Shown: positions 36,098-45,271 of the stretch, piece after piece | Position numbering within the stretch: the first letter of the stretch is position 1 | Layout of the letters: every line of letters begins with the position of its first letter | Origin: JAXHMB01 sp034521755 | GTDB lineage: Bacteria; Bacteroidota; Rhodothermia; Balneolales; Balneolaceae | DNA: 64,000 bases | NCBI GenBank assembly: GCA_034521755.1 | Contig: JAXHMB010000006.1 | Coordinates: 1 to 64,000 of the forward strand | Direction: 5' to 3' | Notes under the pieces: model-generated | What the model saw: only the letters and a program-made list of their open reading frames with translations | The model's database searches: none | What the model was told of the DNA's origin: nothing | Made by a program: the position numbers and the translations under genes

Positions 36098-36820
36098 ATG
36101 CGTGTGATCCCGGCTATTGATCTGCTTAATGGACAAGTTGTCCGCCTTAAAAAAGGCGACTATAAAGAAGTAACGACCTATAACGAAAATCCTGTTGATG
36201 AAGCACAAAAATTTAAAAATGACGGATTTAACCATATTCATGTAGTAGATTTAAATGGTGCCAAAGAAGGAAATTTTGCAAACCTTGATATCATTCAGAA
36301 CATCATAAAAAAAACGGGGTTGTCCGTTCAAAGCGGGGGCGGTATCCGTTCTTATGAGGACGGGAAAAAATTGCTGGAAGCGGGAGTACAGCAGATCATT
36401 TGCAGCTCCCTGGCCGTGAAGAAACCCCAAGAATGGCAGCGACTTATCAGCGAGTTTAAAGAGAGAGTCATTTTAGGGATGGATCTCAAAGACGGAAAAG
36501 TAGCCTATGGTGGGTGGCTGGAGACTTCTGATCAGTCAATAGCTGATTTTCTGGAGCCGATGATGACAAATGGACTCAGCTATGTGCTCAGTACAGATAT
36601 TGCCCGCGACGGTATGCTCTCGGGACCAAATATGGAGCTCTATAAACAATTGCAGCATGATTTTCCGACACTCAACATTATTGCGTCGGGTGGAGTAAGT
36701 GACGCCGGCGATCTCAAGAAACTAAACAAACTGGATCTTTTTGGGGTGGTTGTAGGGCGCGCCTATTACGAAAATAAACTCACCTTAGATGAAATGATTA
36801 GTTATCACAGCCATAAATAG
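36098..36820 (+). CDS. hisA: ProFAR isomerase
   Basis: The 240-residue TIM-barrel enzyme isomerises ProFAR to PRFAR. VIPAIDLLNGQVVRLKKGDY holds the first catalytic Asp. LGMDLKDGKVAYGGW holds the second. IASGGVSDAGDL and VVGRAYYENKLT bind phosphate. It starts 60 bases after hisH and ends the first his block; a hairpin follows its stop. Confidence 0.97.
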   Translation: MRVIPAIDLLNGQVVRLKKGDYKEVTTYNENPVDEAQKFKNDGFNHIHVVDLNGAKEGNFANLDIIQNIIKKTGLSVQSGGGIRSYEDGKKLLEAGVQQIICSSLAVKKPQEWQRLISEFKERVILGMDLKDGKVAYGGWLETSDQSIADFLEPMMTNGLSYVLSTDIARDGMLSGPNMELYKQLQHDFPTLNIIASGGVSDAGDLKKLNKLDLFGVVVGRAYYENKLTLDEMISYHSHK

Positions 36821-36833
36821 GAGAAACTAAAAA

Positions 36834-36857
36834 GGCTGCAGCTTAAAAACTGCAGCC
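36834..36857 (+). terminator. hairpin ending the hisGDCBHA block
   Basis: GGCTGCAG pairs with CTGCAGCC around CTTAAAAA, 14 bases after the hisA stop. No T-run follows, but its position suggests transcript ending or 3' protection before the opposite-strand genes. Confidence 0.7.
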
Positions 36858-36882
36858 CTGATAATGTTAATTAAATAAGTAA

Positions 36883-36978
36883 TTAGTTGTCTTCTCGTAC
36901 ACAATCGGTCTTGGGCTGTTGGTGACATGGCTCAACAGCTGTTGCACCACATTTAGGACATTCGTTTTGAGTACTCAT
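36883..36978 (-). CDS. 31-residue Cys-rich peptide
   Basis: A short frame begins MSTQNECPKCGATAVEPCHQ and ends QPKTDCVREDN, with four Cys (7, 10, 18, 26) and one His. The CPKC knuckle suggests zinc binding. A good ribosome-binding sequence AAAGAGGTG lies 6-7 bases before the ATG, rare in this window, and supports translation. It is antisense-oriented between hisA and hisF. No family is recognised. Confidence 0.7.
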   Translation of the reverse strand: MSTQNECPKCGATAVEPCHQQPKTDCVREDN

Positions 36979-37107
36979 AAGTACACCTCTTTATTGGATT
37001 TTATTTCACTGTTAACCTAAAATAGATTTTACGGAACTACCACTATTGTATTCAATTTAAACTTGGTTTAAGTAAGCTTGATGGTCGTATTTTGCACAAA
37101 TTCTTCC

Positions 37108-37911
37108 TTAATGACTTTCTGAAGCCTGTGCCTGTCTGTATTCCTTGGTAGACTTCCGTGCATTGGTAAGCCAATCCGGTTCATTGCGATCAGGCGGCGG
37201 AGAAGGTGATTTCTTCTTTGGTTTGCTCTTCTTTTTGTCCAAATTTTCTTTCTTTTTGTTGGGTGATGAAACATTGGACAAGGATTTGGGTTTTTCTTTG
37301 ATTTTTGTTTCTAATATTTTGCTTGATTTCTCTTCAGGTTGTTTCATTTCCTGATCCTTTTTTGATGGCCCAGAATCAGTTCCGGAAACAGCATAGGGCA
37401 TCGGGGCAGGCTGTACCGGAATTTTAAACACTTTTTCTGCAAACCTTCTTTCTAACTGTACTCTCCAAGAACCCTGCCCTTGCTGCCGGGCAAAACGCAG
37501 TACCCATGCCAGCAAATAGAAAATGGCAAATAAGAGTGCCGCAGCAGAGATGGTGGTAAAGAAGTTGCCCGTCAGATTTTCTTCTACTCTGACAAAAAAG
37601 TTTACCGCATTGCTGAAATAGGCAAAAACGGCATCTATATTTTGAGCACCGTACGTATCCACAAAGGCAGAAGCCGGCATGCTATTGTATTCACTGATTA
37701 AAAAAGCCTGTCGACTCAGTTCTACGGGTAATTCAAAAACATTTCTGATCACACTTGTGAGCGAGGCAAAACCGGCCGAGAATTTTTCCATAAAAACGCC
37801 CGGAGTACTTAACGCAACTCCGGCAGAAAGCAACGCCAGACCTTTAAAACAGTATTCAATAATAGCCAGAAAAAAACGACCTGCGGCCGCTCCGATATAT
37901 TCCCAATCCAT
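37108..37911 (-). CDS. membrane protein with Lys-rich tail, unknown function
   Basis: The 267-residue protein has two hydrophobic stretches, about 10-40 (FFLAIIEYCFKGLALLSAGV) and about 118-140 (TISAAALLFAIFYLLAWVLR). A basic low-complexity tail (about 180-250) contains KPKSLSNVSSPNKKKENLDK followed by KKSKPKKKS and a proline run. No family is recognised. Together with the Cys-rich peptide it interrupts the his operon on the opposite strand. Confidence 0.6.
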   Translation of the reverse strand: MDWEYIGAAAGRFFLAIIEYCFKGLALLSAGVALSTPGVFMEKFSAGFASLTSVIRNVFELPVELSRQAFLISEYNSMPASAFVDTYGAQNIDAVFAYFSNAVNFFVRVEENLTGNFFTTISAAALLFAIFYLLAWVLRFARQQGQGSWRVQLERRFAEKVFKIPVQPAPMPYAVSGTDSGPSKKDQEMKQPEEKSSKILETKIKEKPKSLSNVSSPNKKKENLDKKKSKPKKKSPSPPPDRNEPDWLTNARKSTKEYRQAQASESH

Positions 37912-38107
37912 AAAAAGAACGTTTAGTAGAGACTGAATTTTTATACAGACAATGCAGATGATATTTTTTTAATGCCTGTATAAATAAGAGCAACCAGAAG
38001 AAAAATGTTACAGGAAAGTTGACTTCCAGAACATCAACTGTGGTGACAAGTTCAATACTTTCCTGAGATTTAGCTATATTTACAGACTAATTTGGACCCA
38101 AATATTT

Positions 38108-38869
38108 ATGCTTACAAAACGTATTATCCCCTGCCTGGACATCAAAGACGGCAGAACAGTAAAAGGAATAAATTTCACAGGCCTGCGTGATGCCGGTGAT
38201 CCGGTTGAGCTGGCCAAGCGATATGCCGAGGAAGGGGCTGACGAACTTGTTTTTCTGGACATCACTGCTACCAAAGAAAAGCGAAAGACACTCGTAGAAC
38301 TGGTTCGAAAGATTGCCAAAGTACTAGATATTCCGTTTACGGTAGGTGGCGGTATTAAATCTGTTGAAGAAATTGAAACCTTGCTCCATGCCGGGGCTGA
38401 TAAGGTTTCACTGAACAGCGCCATTGTCAAAAATCCGGCCCTTATCAATAAGGCCTCAGAAGCTTTTGGCTCACAGTGTATTGTAGCTGCGGTTGATGCC
38501 AAAAAAACCGGCGAACAGTGGTCTGTCTTTATAAAAGGAGGCACGGAAAATACCGGAAAAGATGCCTTGCTTTGGATGCAGGAAGCTGAAAAACGAGGCG
38601 CCGGGGAAATTTTGCTCACCAGCATGGACCGAGACGGCACTAAAGAGGGTTTTGATATCTCGCTGCTTCAAAAAGTCAACGAAGTAATTGGTATTCCTGT
38701 CATTGCAAGCGGGGGCGCGGGAACTATTCAACATTGTATTGACGCCATAGAACAAGGGCATGCTGATGCGGTACTGGCAGCAAGTATTTTCCATTTTGAA
38801 GAAGTGGAAATTAAAGCGCTAAAAGCTGCGTTACGTAATCATGAAATTTCTGTCAGAGACAGCAATTAG
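38108..38869 (+). CDS. hisF: imidazole glycerol phosphate synthase, cyclase subunit
   Basis: The 253-residue TIM barrel makes imidazole glycerol phosphate from PRFAR and ammonia passed from HisH. RIIPCLDIKDGRTVKGINF carries the catalytic Asp. VDAKKTGEQW, LLTSMDRDGTKEGFD and VIASGGAGTIQH are typical. It opens the second his block. TATATTTA about 30 bases upstream resembles a -7 box, so the block probably has its own promoter. Confidence 0.97.
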   Translation: MLTKRIIPCLDIKDGRTVKGINFTGLRDAGDPVELAKRYAEEGADELVFLDITATKEKRKTLVELVRKIAKVLDIPFTVGGGIKSVEEIETLLHAGADKVSLNSAIVKNPALINKASEAFGSQCIVAAVDAKKTGEQWSVFIKGGTENTGKDALLWMQEAEKRGAGEILLTSMDRDGTKEGFDISLLQKVNEVIGIPVIASGGAGTIQHCIDAIEQGHADAVLAASIFHFEEVEIKALKAALRNHEISVRDSN

Positions 38870-38933
38870 TTAATAGTTAGGCATTAATTGCTTACTTTCA
38901 TCACCCATTAATTTTTAAATTTTTTCCATTCCC

Positions 38934-39575
38934 ATGGATATTGACAGTATAGACTTTAAAAAAGGTGACGGCCTGGTGCCGGCCATCATCCAGGATGCTA
39001 ATACCTACCAGGTACTGATGCTTGGTTATATGAATAAAGAAGCCCTTGAACAGACTCTTGAGGAAGAGCTGGTCACCTTTTACAGCCGCAGCAAAGAACG
39101 CCTGTGGACCAAAGGCGAAACATCGGGCAATACCCTGAAAGTCGTTGACCTGCAGAGCGACTGTGACAATGACACCCTGATCGTTCTGGCAAAACCCAAT
39201 GGCCCCACTTGTCATACCGGGTCTAAGTCCTGCTTCAGTGAAAAGAAATTTAAGCCCAAAAAGAACAAGCTGGATTTTCTAAACGACCTGGAGTCTCTCA
39301 TTTATGACCGCAAGAAGGAAATGCCGGAAGACTCATACACCACCTATTTATTTGATAAAGGCATTGACAAAATAGCCCAAAAAGTAGGCGAAGAAGCTGT
39401 AGAAACGGTCATTGAATCAAAAAACAGCAAGAACAAAAAGCTTGTGGGTGAAGCCGCAGACCTGTTGTTTCACCTAATGGTTTTACTGGCAGAAAAAGAT
39501 ATATCTATAAAGGATGTCGTCAAAAAATTGAAGAAGCGCCACAATAAAGGAAATCACAAACACCTGGGAGAATAA
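38934..39575 (+). CDS. hisIE: bifunctional phosphoribosyl-AMP cyclohydrolase / phosphoribosyl-ATP pyrophosphatase
   Basis: The 213-residue fusion performs steps two and three of histidine synthesis. The HisI half (1-110) has LMLGYMNKEALEQTL, YSRSKERLWTKGETSGNTL, the metal site DLQSDCDNDTLI and GPTCHTGSKSCF. The HisE half (about 115-200) has KIAQKVGEEAVETVIESKN and GEAADLLFHLMVLL. It follows hisF by 64 bases. Confidence 0.97.
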   Translation: MDIDSIDFKKGDGLVPAIIQDANTYQVLMLGYMNKEALEQTLEEELVTFYSRSKERLWTKGETSGNTLKVVDLQSDCDNDTLIVLAKPNGPTCHTGSKSCFSEKKFKPKKNKLDFLNDLESLIYDRKKEMPEDSYTTYLFDKGIDKIAQKVGEEAVETVIESKNSKNKKLVGEAADLLFHLMVLLAEKDISIKDVVKKLKKRHNKGNHKHLGE

Positions 39576-39599
39576 GAACCTAAATTTCAAAGATTGGCT

Positions 39600-40016
39600 A
39601 TGAAAGTTACGATCAACAAGCTTGAAGGAAAACAACGTATGGAAGCCCTTAATGAAGAAGGCGGTGCTATACGCATGGATGGCACGACCGGCATTGGTGG
39701 TCTCGAAGGCGGCTTTAGCCCCATGCAGCTGCTATTGGCCGGCATCGGCGGATGCAGCGCCATTGATATTTTGGGTATTCTGGAGAAGCAGAAACAGGAA
39801 TTAGAAGATCTGAATATAGAAGTGGACGCTGACAAACAAAGTGTCGGCACGTATTCCGAATTCAAATCCATTCATATCAAGTTTATCTTTACCGGAGACC
39901 TGGATCCTAAAAAAGTTGAACGGGCTATTGATTTATCGATCAATAAATACTGCTCTGTTTCCAAGGCGCTGGAAAAAGGTTCAGAAATCAAGACCAGCTA
40001 CGAAATCAAAAACTGA
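39600..40016 (+). CDS. OsmC-family protein
   Basis: The 138-residue protein starts at ATG 39600 (an in-frame TTG two codons earlier is less likely). GGLEGGFSPMQLLLAGIGGC and NKYCSVSKALEKGSEI contain the two family cysteines. It belongs to the YhfA-like branch, distinct from the OsmC protein at 20904. It follows hisIE by 24 bases and may be read through from the his transcript. It converges with the glycosyltransferase gene. Confidence 0.88.
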   Translation: MKVTINKLEGKQRMEALNEEGGAIRMDGTTGIGGLEGGFSPMQLLLAGIGGCSAIDILGILEKQKQELEDLNIEVDADKQSVGTYSEFKSIHIKFIFTGDLDPKKVERAIDLSINKYCSVSKALEKGSEIKTSYEIKN

Positions 40017-40021
40017 TACCT

Positions 40022-41659
40022 TTATCCCGCGAAAAGATAGGCAAAAACATCGGGTAAAATATTCTGATCAACCAATACTCTGAGAATTAGCAGCACTATC
40101 AAAAAAGCAACCACGCCAATAGTTGACCAATAAGCTGCAGGTTTAAGTTTATCTGCCAACCGGCTGAACCAGGATTCTGACTGTTCCTCAGATACCGCTT
40201 CCTTTTTTGTTTGCCGGTCTTCCATATTTTCTTCTTCTGAAGAAAATCCCGTCCGAATCATCTCACCCCACTCTTTGCTCCCCTTAAAAAAATCAATCAA
40301 TCCTCTCAGGCGCCACCAGGTATGAATCTGACGGTAGCCAATATTTTCAATAAAAGCGTAGAGCGTAAGGATAGCCACATCTTTAGTAGACTGATATCTC
40401 CGATACGTAAACTCTTCGCACAGCACAGCAGAAACAGAGAGTATCATACCCAGCAATATGGCCACTGTAAAAAACAGAAGCACAAATACAGAATCCACAT
40501 GACCCAAGGCCACAATACTAAAGAAATAAATAAAACCCACCAGTTCTATAACAGGACCAAGCATTTCAACAAATACAAAATAGGGCATAGCTAAAAAACC
40601 AAGACTGCCATATTTGGGGTTGAACAACATTTTGCGATGTCTCCAAAGGCTGTCTGACAAGCCCCGCTGCCATCGGTTCCGCTGCTTGCCCAGTACCGTC
40701 CAGTCTTCAGGTACTTCGGTCCAGCAGACCGGCTCGGGAAGAAACCGGATTGTGTAATCTTCTTCCTTCTCTCTGAAGTGACGATGCAGGCGTACCACCA
40801 GTTCCATGTCTTCGCCAACGGTATCGTGTTCATACCCTCCAACTTCCATCACCGCTTCTCGTTCGAACACACCAAAAGCCCCGGAAATAATCAGCAAGCT
40901 GTCAAAATAATCCCAGCCCACCCTTCCAAACAGAAAAGCTCTCAGGTATTCCACGGCTTGTATTCTGCCCAGAAAAGTTTTGGGCATCCCTACTTCTTTA
41001 ACGAGATAATCTTCTATTGTACATCCATTAGCTACTCTTACAATGCCCCCTACCGCTTTGACATTCTCGTCTTCAACAAATGCCCGAAGCAGCTTCATGA
41101 GTACATCCGGGTCAAGGATTGAATCAGCGTCAATCGCACAGACCAATTCTTTGCTCGACATATTAATTCCGGCATTCAGGGCATCAGCCTTGCGGCCATT
41201 TTCTTTATCAACTACCAGCAGCTCGCTATATCTTTGAGACTTATACACCTGTCGAATCGGTTCGTGGTGCAACGGCAGATTCACAGGTGTATCAATGGGA
41301 TATAATTCAAAATGTTCTTTTAATTTGGGAAGTGTCTGGTCTGTGCTTCCATCATTGATCACAATTACCTCAAAATCAGGAAACTTAATCTGCATCAAGG
41401 CCTCGACAGACGGGATAATATTCGCCTCTTCATTATAAGCCGGGGACAGAATACTTACCGGCTTATACAGTTCTGATCGAAACAGACCGGTCATCTGATA
41501 GACATCTTTATATTTCTGCTGGGAGCGAATATAAAAGAAGGACACCGCTACAAGACCTATATAGATGAGGTTGATACACAGAAAGTAAAAAATGAAAAAC
41601 CAGTTTAGCGGCTCCATAAAATTCATAAACTCCTGTATATAAGGCGTTATTTCACTCAT
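40022..41659 (-). CDS. processive family 2 glycosyltransferase
   Basis: The 545-residue membrane enzyme has N-terminal helices (about 15-40), a GT-A catalytic domain and C-terminal helices. Motifs in order are SILSPAYNEEANI, VIVINDGSTDQTL, CAIDADSILDPDVLMKLL (DxD), GEDMELVVRLHRHF and QRNRWQRGL (QxxRW). This set matches cellulose/PNAG/hyaluronan-type polysaccharide synthases. It is the last gene of a response regulator-HEAT-glycosyltransferase cassette, suggesting a signalling-controlled exopolysaccharide. Confidence 0.9.
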   Translation of the reverse strand: MSEITPYIQEFMNFMEPLNWFFIFYFLCINLIYIGLVAVSFFYIRSQQKYKDVYQMTGLFRSELYKPVSILSPAYNEEANIIPSVEALMQIKFPDFEVIVINDGSTDQTLPKLKEHFELYPIDTPVNLPLHHEPIRQVYKSQRYSELLVVDKENGRKADALNAGINMSSKELVCAIDADSILDPDVLMKLLRAFVEDENVKAVGGIVRVANGCTIEDYLVKEVGMPKTFLGRIQAVEYLRAFLFGRVGWDYFDSLLIISGAFGVFEREAVMEVGGYEHDTVGEDMELVVRLHRHFREKEEDYTIRFLPEPVCWTEVPEDWTVLGKQRNRWQRGLSDSLWRHRKMLFNPKYGSLGFLAMPYFVFVEMLGPVIELVGFIYFFSIVALGHVDSVFVLLFFTVAILLGMILSVSAVLCEEFTYRRYQSTKDVAILTLYAFIENIGYRQIHTWWRLRGLIDFFKGSKEWGEMIRTGFSSEEENMEDRQTKKEAVSEEQSESWFSRLADKLKPAAYWSTIGVVAFLIVLLILRVLVDQNILPDVFAYLFAG

Positions 41660-41669
41660 ATCTATCTGC

Positions 41670-42770
41670 CTATTGCTGTAGCGTTTTAAGGATTAACAGG
41701 GTGTTCAGCTGCGGCACCTCAAACGATTGTTCCAAAAACTTTATCCCCTCTTCCCCATTCTCATACAACATTTTTATAGCCATATACTTTACCTCATATA
41801 CGGGGTCAAAAAGCATTTCATAGAGAGATTTCAGATGCTCTTCACCTCCAAACTGGCCCAGCGTAAAAGCCACCATTTCGCGAACCTGTGGATCTTTATG
41901 CGCAATATGATTTTTTATTTCCTCTGTAGCCTCCAGGTTAAAATAAACGCCCTGCGCTTTAATCAATGCCTTTAAAACAATAGGCTTTCGCCATCTGCGC
42001 CTGGTAGACTGTAGTTTTTCATAGAAATAGGGCATCAGCTGTTGGTAGCCCAACTCTGAAGCGGCTTCTATCAATACTCCGGCATTATCAATTGGTATAT
42101 TTTTGTTACCAATAAGGGCCCGTAATACTTCAGCTTCCTCATCCATTTGCTCATCTTCCTCATTATGAAACTTATAAACCATCTCCAGCATAGCCATCCC
42201 GGAATAGTGCTTCTTTTTCACAACCATATATAATGCATGGGCCCGGATATCAGTCTCCCGACTTGCCATAAGAGCCGAAGCGGCCGAAAAGACCAGTAAT
42301 TTATTATCAGAATCCAGAAAATCGAGCAGGCGTTTAATAACCCTGTAGTTGATAAGCCGCAGATAGCTAAAATAAGTGCAGGCCTTAATACGACTCACAT
42401 CATTTGATGAGTTGAGCTGATCCAGATGATGCTGAAATATAGGCGAAAGGAAAAGCAGCTCTTGAAGCTTGTAAGCTTCTTCACCTTCAAGGCTTTCCAG
42501 CATTCCAAAAACAATATCTTCAAATACGGAATATTCAAGCCCCTGGCCACTGAAATAGTCCTCAACTTCTTCTTCCGTTAATTCATCACTTAAATATCTG
42601 AGAATTACAGGATAAAACTTATCAGTAAGAGCCTTCACTTTAAGGTCATGCTGTCGATGCCGGAAGCGAGCTACAATTGAGGTAACAAACAGCACCAGTG
42701 TCAGTATCACCAAGACCAGCATCACTGACCACAACAATTGTACAGATAGCTCTAAATAGGTTTCTTCCAT
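41670..42770 (-). CDS. membrane-anchored HEAT-repeat protein
   Basis: The 366-residue protein has one N-terminal membrane helix (about 12-33). HEAT-like helical repeats include VSRIKACTYFSYLRLINYRV, NKLLVFSAASALMASRETDI, DPQVREMVAFTLGQFGGEEH and DPVYEVKYMAIKMLYENGEE. HEAT repeats bind partner proteins. It starts 28 bases after the response-regulator stop and ends 11 bases before the glycosyltransferase start, so it is probably a scaffold between regulator and synthase; that link is inferred. Confidence 0.8.
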   Translation of the reverse strand: MEETYLELSVQLLWSVMLVLVILTLVLFVTSIVARFRHRQHDLKVKALTDKFYPVILRYLSDELTEEEVEDYFSGQGLEYSVFEDIVFGMLESLEGEEAYKLQELLFLSPIFQHHLDQLNSSNDVSRIKACTYFSYLRLINYRVIKRLLDFLDSDNKLLVFSAASALMASRETDIRAHALYMVVKKKHYSGMAMLEMVYKFHNEEDEQMDEEAEVLRALIGNKNIPIDNAGVLIEAASELGYQQLMPYFYEKLQSTRRRWRKPIVLKALIKAQGVYFNLEATEEIKNHIAHKDPQVREMVAFTLGQFGGEEHLKSLYEMLFDPVYEVKYMAIKMLYENGEEGIKFLEQSFEVPQLNTLLILKTLQQ

Positions 42771-42797
42771 TCAAGTCCCAGAAAAAAGTTCAAGAAG

Positions 42798-43178
42798 CTA
42801 TAAACCCAATACTTTATTCACCCGCATGATAAGCTCCTGTGGTTTAAAAGGTTTATCCATGTAATCCTCAACCTGCATATCAAATCCTTTTTCCAGGTCT
42901 TCCATACGGTTTTTGCTGGTCAACATGATAACCTTTGTCTGCCGGGTATCTTCATCTTCCCTAATTTGCCTGAGAATTTCAAACCCATTCATGCTGGGCA
43001 ACATAACATCCAAAATAACCAAGTCGGGCTGGAGTTCTTTTACTGCCTCAAGTCCTTCCTTTCCATTTACGCGATGCTGAAACCGAAAACCGTCTTTTTT
43101 AAGCTTAAACTCTATAAGCTTATAGATAGCTTGGTTATCTTCTACCAACAGTATAAGCGGACTATTATTTGAAGACAT
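42798..43178 (-). CDS. single-domain response regulator (CheY-like)
   Basis: The 126-residue protein is only a receiver domain. ILLVEDNQ has the acidic pair, PDLVILDVMLPSMNG the phospho-Asp, VIMLTSKN the Thr/Ser and YMDKPFKPQELIMRV the Lys. It has no output domain, so it must act by protein contact, plausibly on the HEAT protein downstream. A dead sensor-like gene lies divergently next to it. Confidence 0.92.
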   Translation of the reverse strand: MSSNNSPLILLVEDNQAIYKLIEFKLKKDGFRFQHRVNGKEGLEAVKELQPDLVILDVMLPSMNGFEILRQIREDEDTRQTKVIMLTSKNRMEDLEKGFDMQVEDYMDKPFKPQELIMRVNKVLGL

Positions 43179-43281
43179 ATATGATATTGCTTAACCAATG
43201 TGCTAATATTTTCCGTCTGGCAATATATTAAGATATTTTAACATATAATATTTTAAGTAAATTTCCATCTACCAAAGCACA

Positions 43282-43525
43282 ATGTCTGAGTCTCACCTTA
43301 TTGATATATCTGAACCTCCTGTTCCCGAAAATGAAGAAGAGCGACTGACTGGAAGCGTTACAATCTTTCAGCATCATGGATACTTTGCCAAAAGATGAGT
43401 TTGATTCCCTGGCGCGACTGGCCTCCCATATATGCAATATGCCTTTTTCATTGATAAATTTTATTGACACAGGCAAGCAATTTACCAAGGCCTGTATAGA
43501 GATAGAATCCGAGGACAGGCCGGTG
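43282..43525 (+). pseudogene. GAF-domain sensor kinase gene remnant
   Basis: ATG 43282 starts MSESHLIDISEPPVPENEEE, the usual opening of GAF-domain histidine kinases. The next expected text ALQSFSIMDTLPKDEFDSLA and RLASHICNMPFSLINFIDTG is in another frame. The frames separate at a 4-base tandem duplication ACTGACTG (43344-43351); removing one ACTG restores EERLEALQSF. The homology ends near 43525, where msrB begins on the other strand, so the rest of the GAF domain and any kinase part are gone. Confidence 0.75.
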
Positions 43526-43981
43526 TTAATGTTTGGCTTTTTCTACCAGGCTCAGGGAAGCAGAATTAATACAATAGCGCAGGCCGGTAGGCTTGGGACC
43601 GTCGGGAAAAACGTGGCCAAGATGTGCATCACAGACATTGCAGAGTACCTCAATACGCTGCATAAACATGCTGTTGTCCTCTTTGTATTTTATGGCATCA
43701 TTTTTAACAGGCTCGGTGAAGCTGGGCCAGCCGGAACCTGACTCGAACTTTTCAGTGGAATCAAAAAGTTCGGTGCCGCAGCAGACGCAGGCATACAATC
43801 CGGGCTCATGCGATTCACAATATTCTCCTGTCCCGGGGCGCTCGGTGCCATGCTGACGCGTCACATAATACTGTTCTTCCGTGAGCTGATCTTTCCATTC
43901 GTTGTCAGATTTCTCTACTCTTCGAGGTGGCTCAGAGTTACTTCCTTTGGCGAATTCCTTAACCTGTTTCCAGTCAATCAT
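43526..43981 (-). CDS. msrB: peptide-methionine (R)-S-oxide reductase
   Basis: The 151-residue repair enzyme reduces Met-R-sulfoxide. Zinc ligands are in YACVCCG and VLCNVCDAHLGHVF. SGSGWPSFTEPV and FPDGPKPTGLRYCINSASL are catalytic motifs with the active Cys. The final residues run right up to the dead GAF gene. Confidence 0.96.
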   Translation of the reverse strand: MIDWKQVKEFAKGSNSEPPRRVEKSDNEWKDQLTEEQYYVTRQHGTERPGTGEYCESHEPGLYACVCCGTELFDSTEKFESGSGWPSFTEPVKNDAIKYKEDNSMFMQRIEVLCNVCDAHLGHVFPDGPKPTGLRYCINSASLSLVEKAKH

Positions 43982-44073
43982 TGTTATGGGCTTGTTATCA
44001 TTTAGTGTTAAGCTTGAGCTCTGATCATCAACTTTGTAACAAAGATGTAACGAACTTCGGTTCCCAAATAAAA

Positions 44074-44099
44074 AAGGCTTCCTGAAATCAGGAAGCCTT
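44074..44099 (-). terminator. terminator of gap
   Basis: AAGGCTTCCTGA and TCAGGAAGCCTT form a perfect 12-bp stem with a 2-base loop, 20 bases beyond the gap stop. On the minus strand a TTTTTATTT run follows. Confidence 0.92.
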
Positions 44100-44119
44100 C
44101 AAAATTCAACCCGGTAATA

Positions 44120-45121
44120 TTACCCAATTCTGGTAATCAAGTCAGCCGTTCGAGCTGAGTAGCCTGCTTCGTTATCATACCAGGAAATAATCTTTACAAG
44201 ATTACCATCCACTTTGGTCATCTTGCTGTCGAAAATACTTGAGGCCGGATTGCTTAAAATATCCGTGGACACCAGCTCGTCTTCTGAATATTCCAGAATA
44301 CCTTTCATTGGGCCTTCTGCTGCTTTTTTGAATGCATCCAACACTTCAGCTTCCGTTACATCCTTGCTGAGTACCGCCGTCAGATCGGTAAGCGAGCCAT
44401 CAGGCACCGGTACGCGGATAGCACAGCCGTCCAGCTTGCCATCCAGGTGTGGAAGCACAAGCCCTACTGCCTTGGCAGCGCCTGTTGTAGTAGGCACAAT
44501 GTTGTGAGCGGCCGCACGAGCCCGGCGCAGATCCTTATGCGGACCATCAACTATTTGCTGGTCTCCGGTGTACGCGTGGACCGTTGTCATAAATCCTTTT
44601 TCCAGTCCAAACGTATCGTCCAGCACTTTCACCATGGGCGCGAGGCAGTTGGTAGTACAGCTGGCGTTGGAATAGATCTTTGTTTCGTCATCGATCACTT
44701 CATCATTGACGCCCAACACTACCGTTTTAACATCGCCTCCTTTAGCCGGGGCTGAAATGATCACTTTTTCAGCGCCAGCTTCGAGGTGCTTGGCAGCATC
44801 CTGCTTGTTGCGAAAAATACCGGTAGACTCAACCACGATATCAGCGCCGCGCTCTCCCCATTTCAACTGTGCAGGGTCACGTTCTGAAGAGATACCAATC
44901 TCCATGCCATTAATAGTAATACTGTTTTCCCCGGCACTCACTTCTCCTTCAAACGTTCCGTGCACCGAGTCGCGCCTAAACAAGTGAGCCAGCGTCTTGG
45001 CATCGGTGAGATCGTTGATGCCAACAATTTCAATTTCATTTCTGTGGTAAGCGAATATAGAACGCGCTACCAGTCTTCCAATTCTTCCAAATCCGTTAAT
45101 TCCTACTTTAATTTTTGCCAT
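44120..45121 (-). CDS. gap: glyceraldehyde-3-phosphate dehydrogenase
   Basis: The 333-residue glycolytic enzyme carries the NAD-binding GINGFGRIGRLVARS start, the catalytic cysteine in YSNASCTTNCLAPMVK, VHAYTGDQQIVDGPHKDLRR and the C-terminal SWYDNEAGYSARTADLI. The length is typical. It is monocistronic with its own terminator. Confidence 0.98.
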   Translation of the reverse strand: MAKIKVGINGFGRIGRLVARSIFAYHRNEIEIVGINDLTDAKTLAHLFRRDSVHGTFEGEVSAGENSITINGMEIGISSERDPAQLKWGERGADIVVESTGIFRNKQDAAKHLEAGAEKVIISAPAKGGDVKTVVLGVNDEVIDDETKIYSNASCTTNCLAPMVKVLDDTFGLEKGFMTTVHAYTGDQQIVDGPHKDLRRARAAAHNIVPTTTGAAKAVGLVLPHLDGKLDGCAIRVPVPDGSLTDLTAVLSKDVTEAEVLDAFKKAAEGPMKGILEYSEDELVSTDILSNPASSIFDSKMTKVDGNLVKIISWYDNEAGYSARTADLITRIG

Positions 45122-45271
45122 AGCTGTAAATATCTAAATCTGTTTTAAGCTTTAATGTAAATAGGCGTAATACTGAAAAAGCATTACTTCTAAATCTTTT
45201 AAAAACAAGGGTAGAAAGTACCGCTTCAAAGGCCAATTTTCAATAATTCTGCAACAATAATTTGGCGGAAT

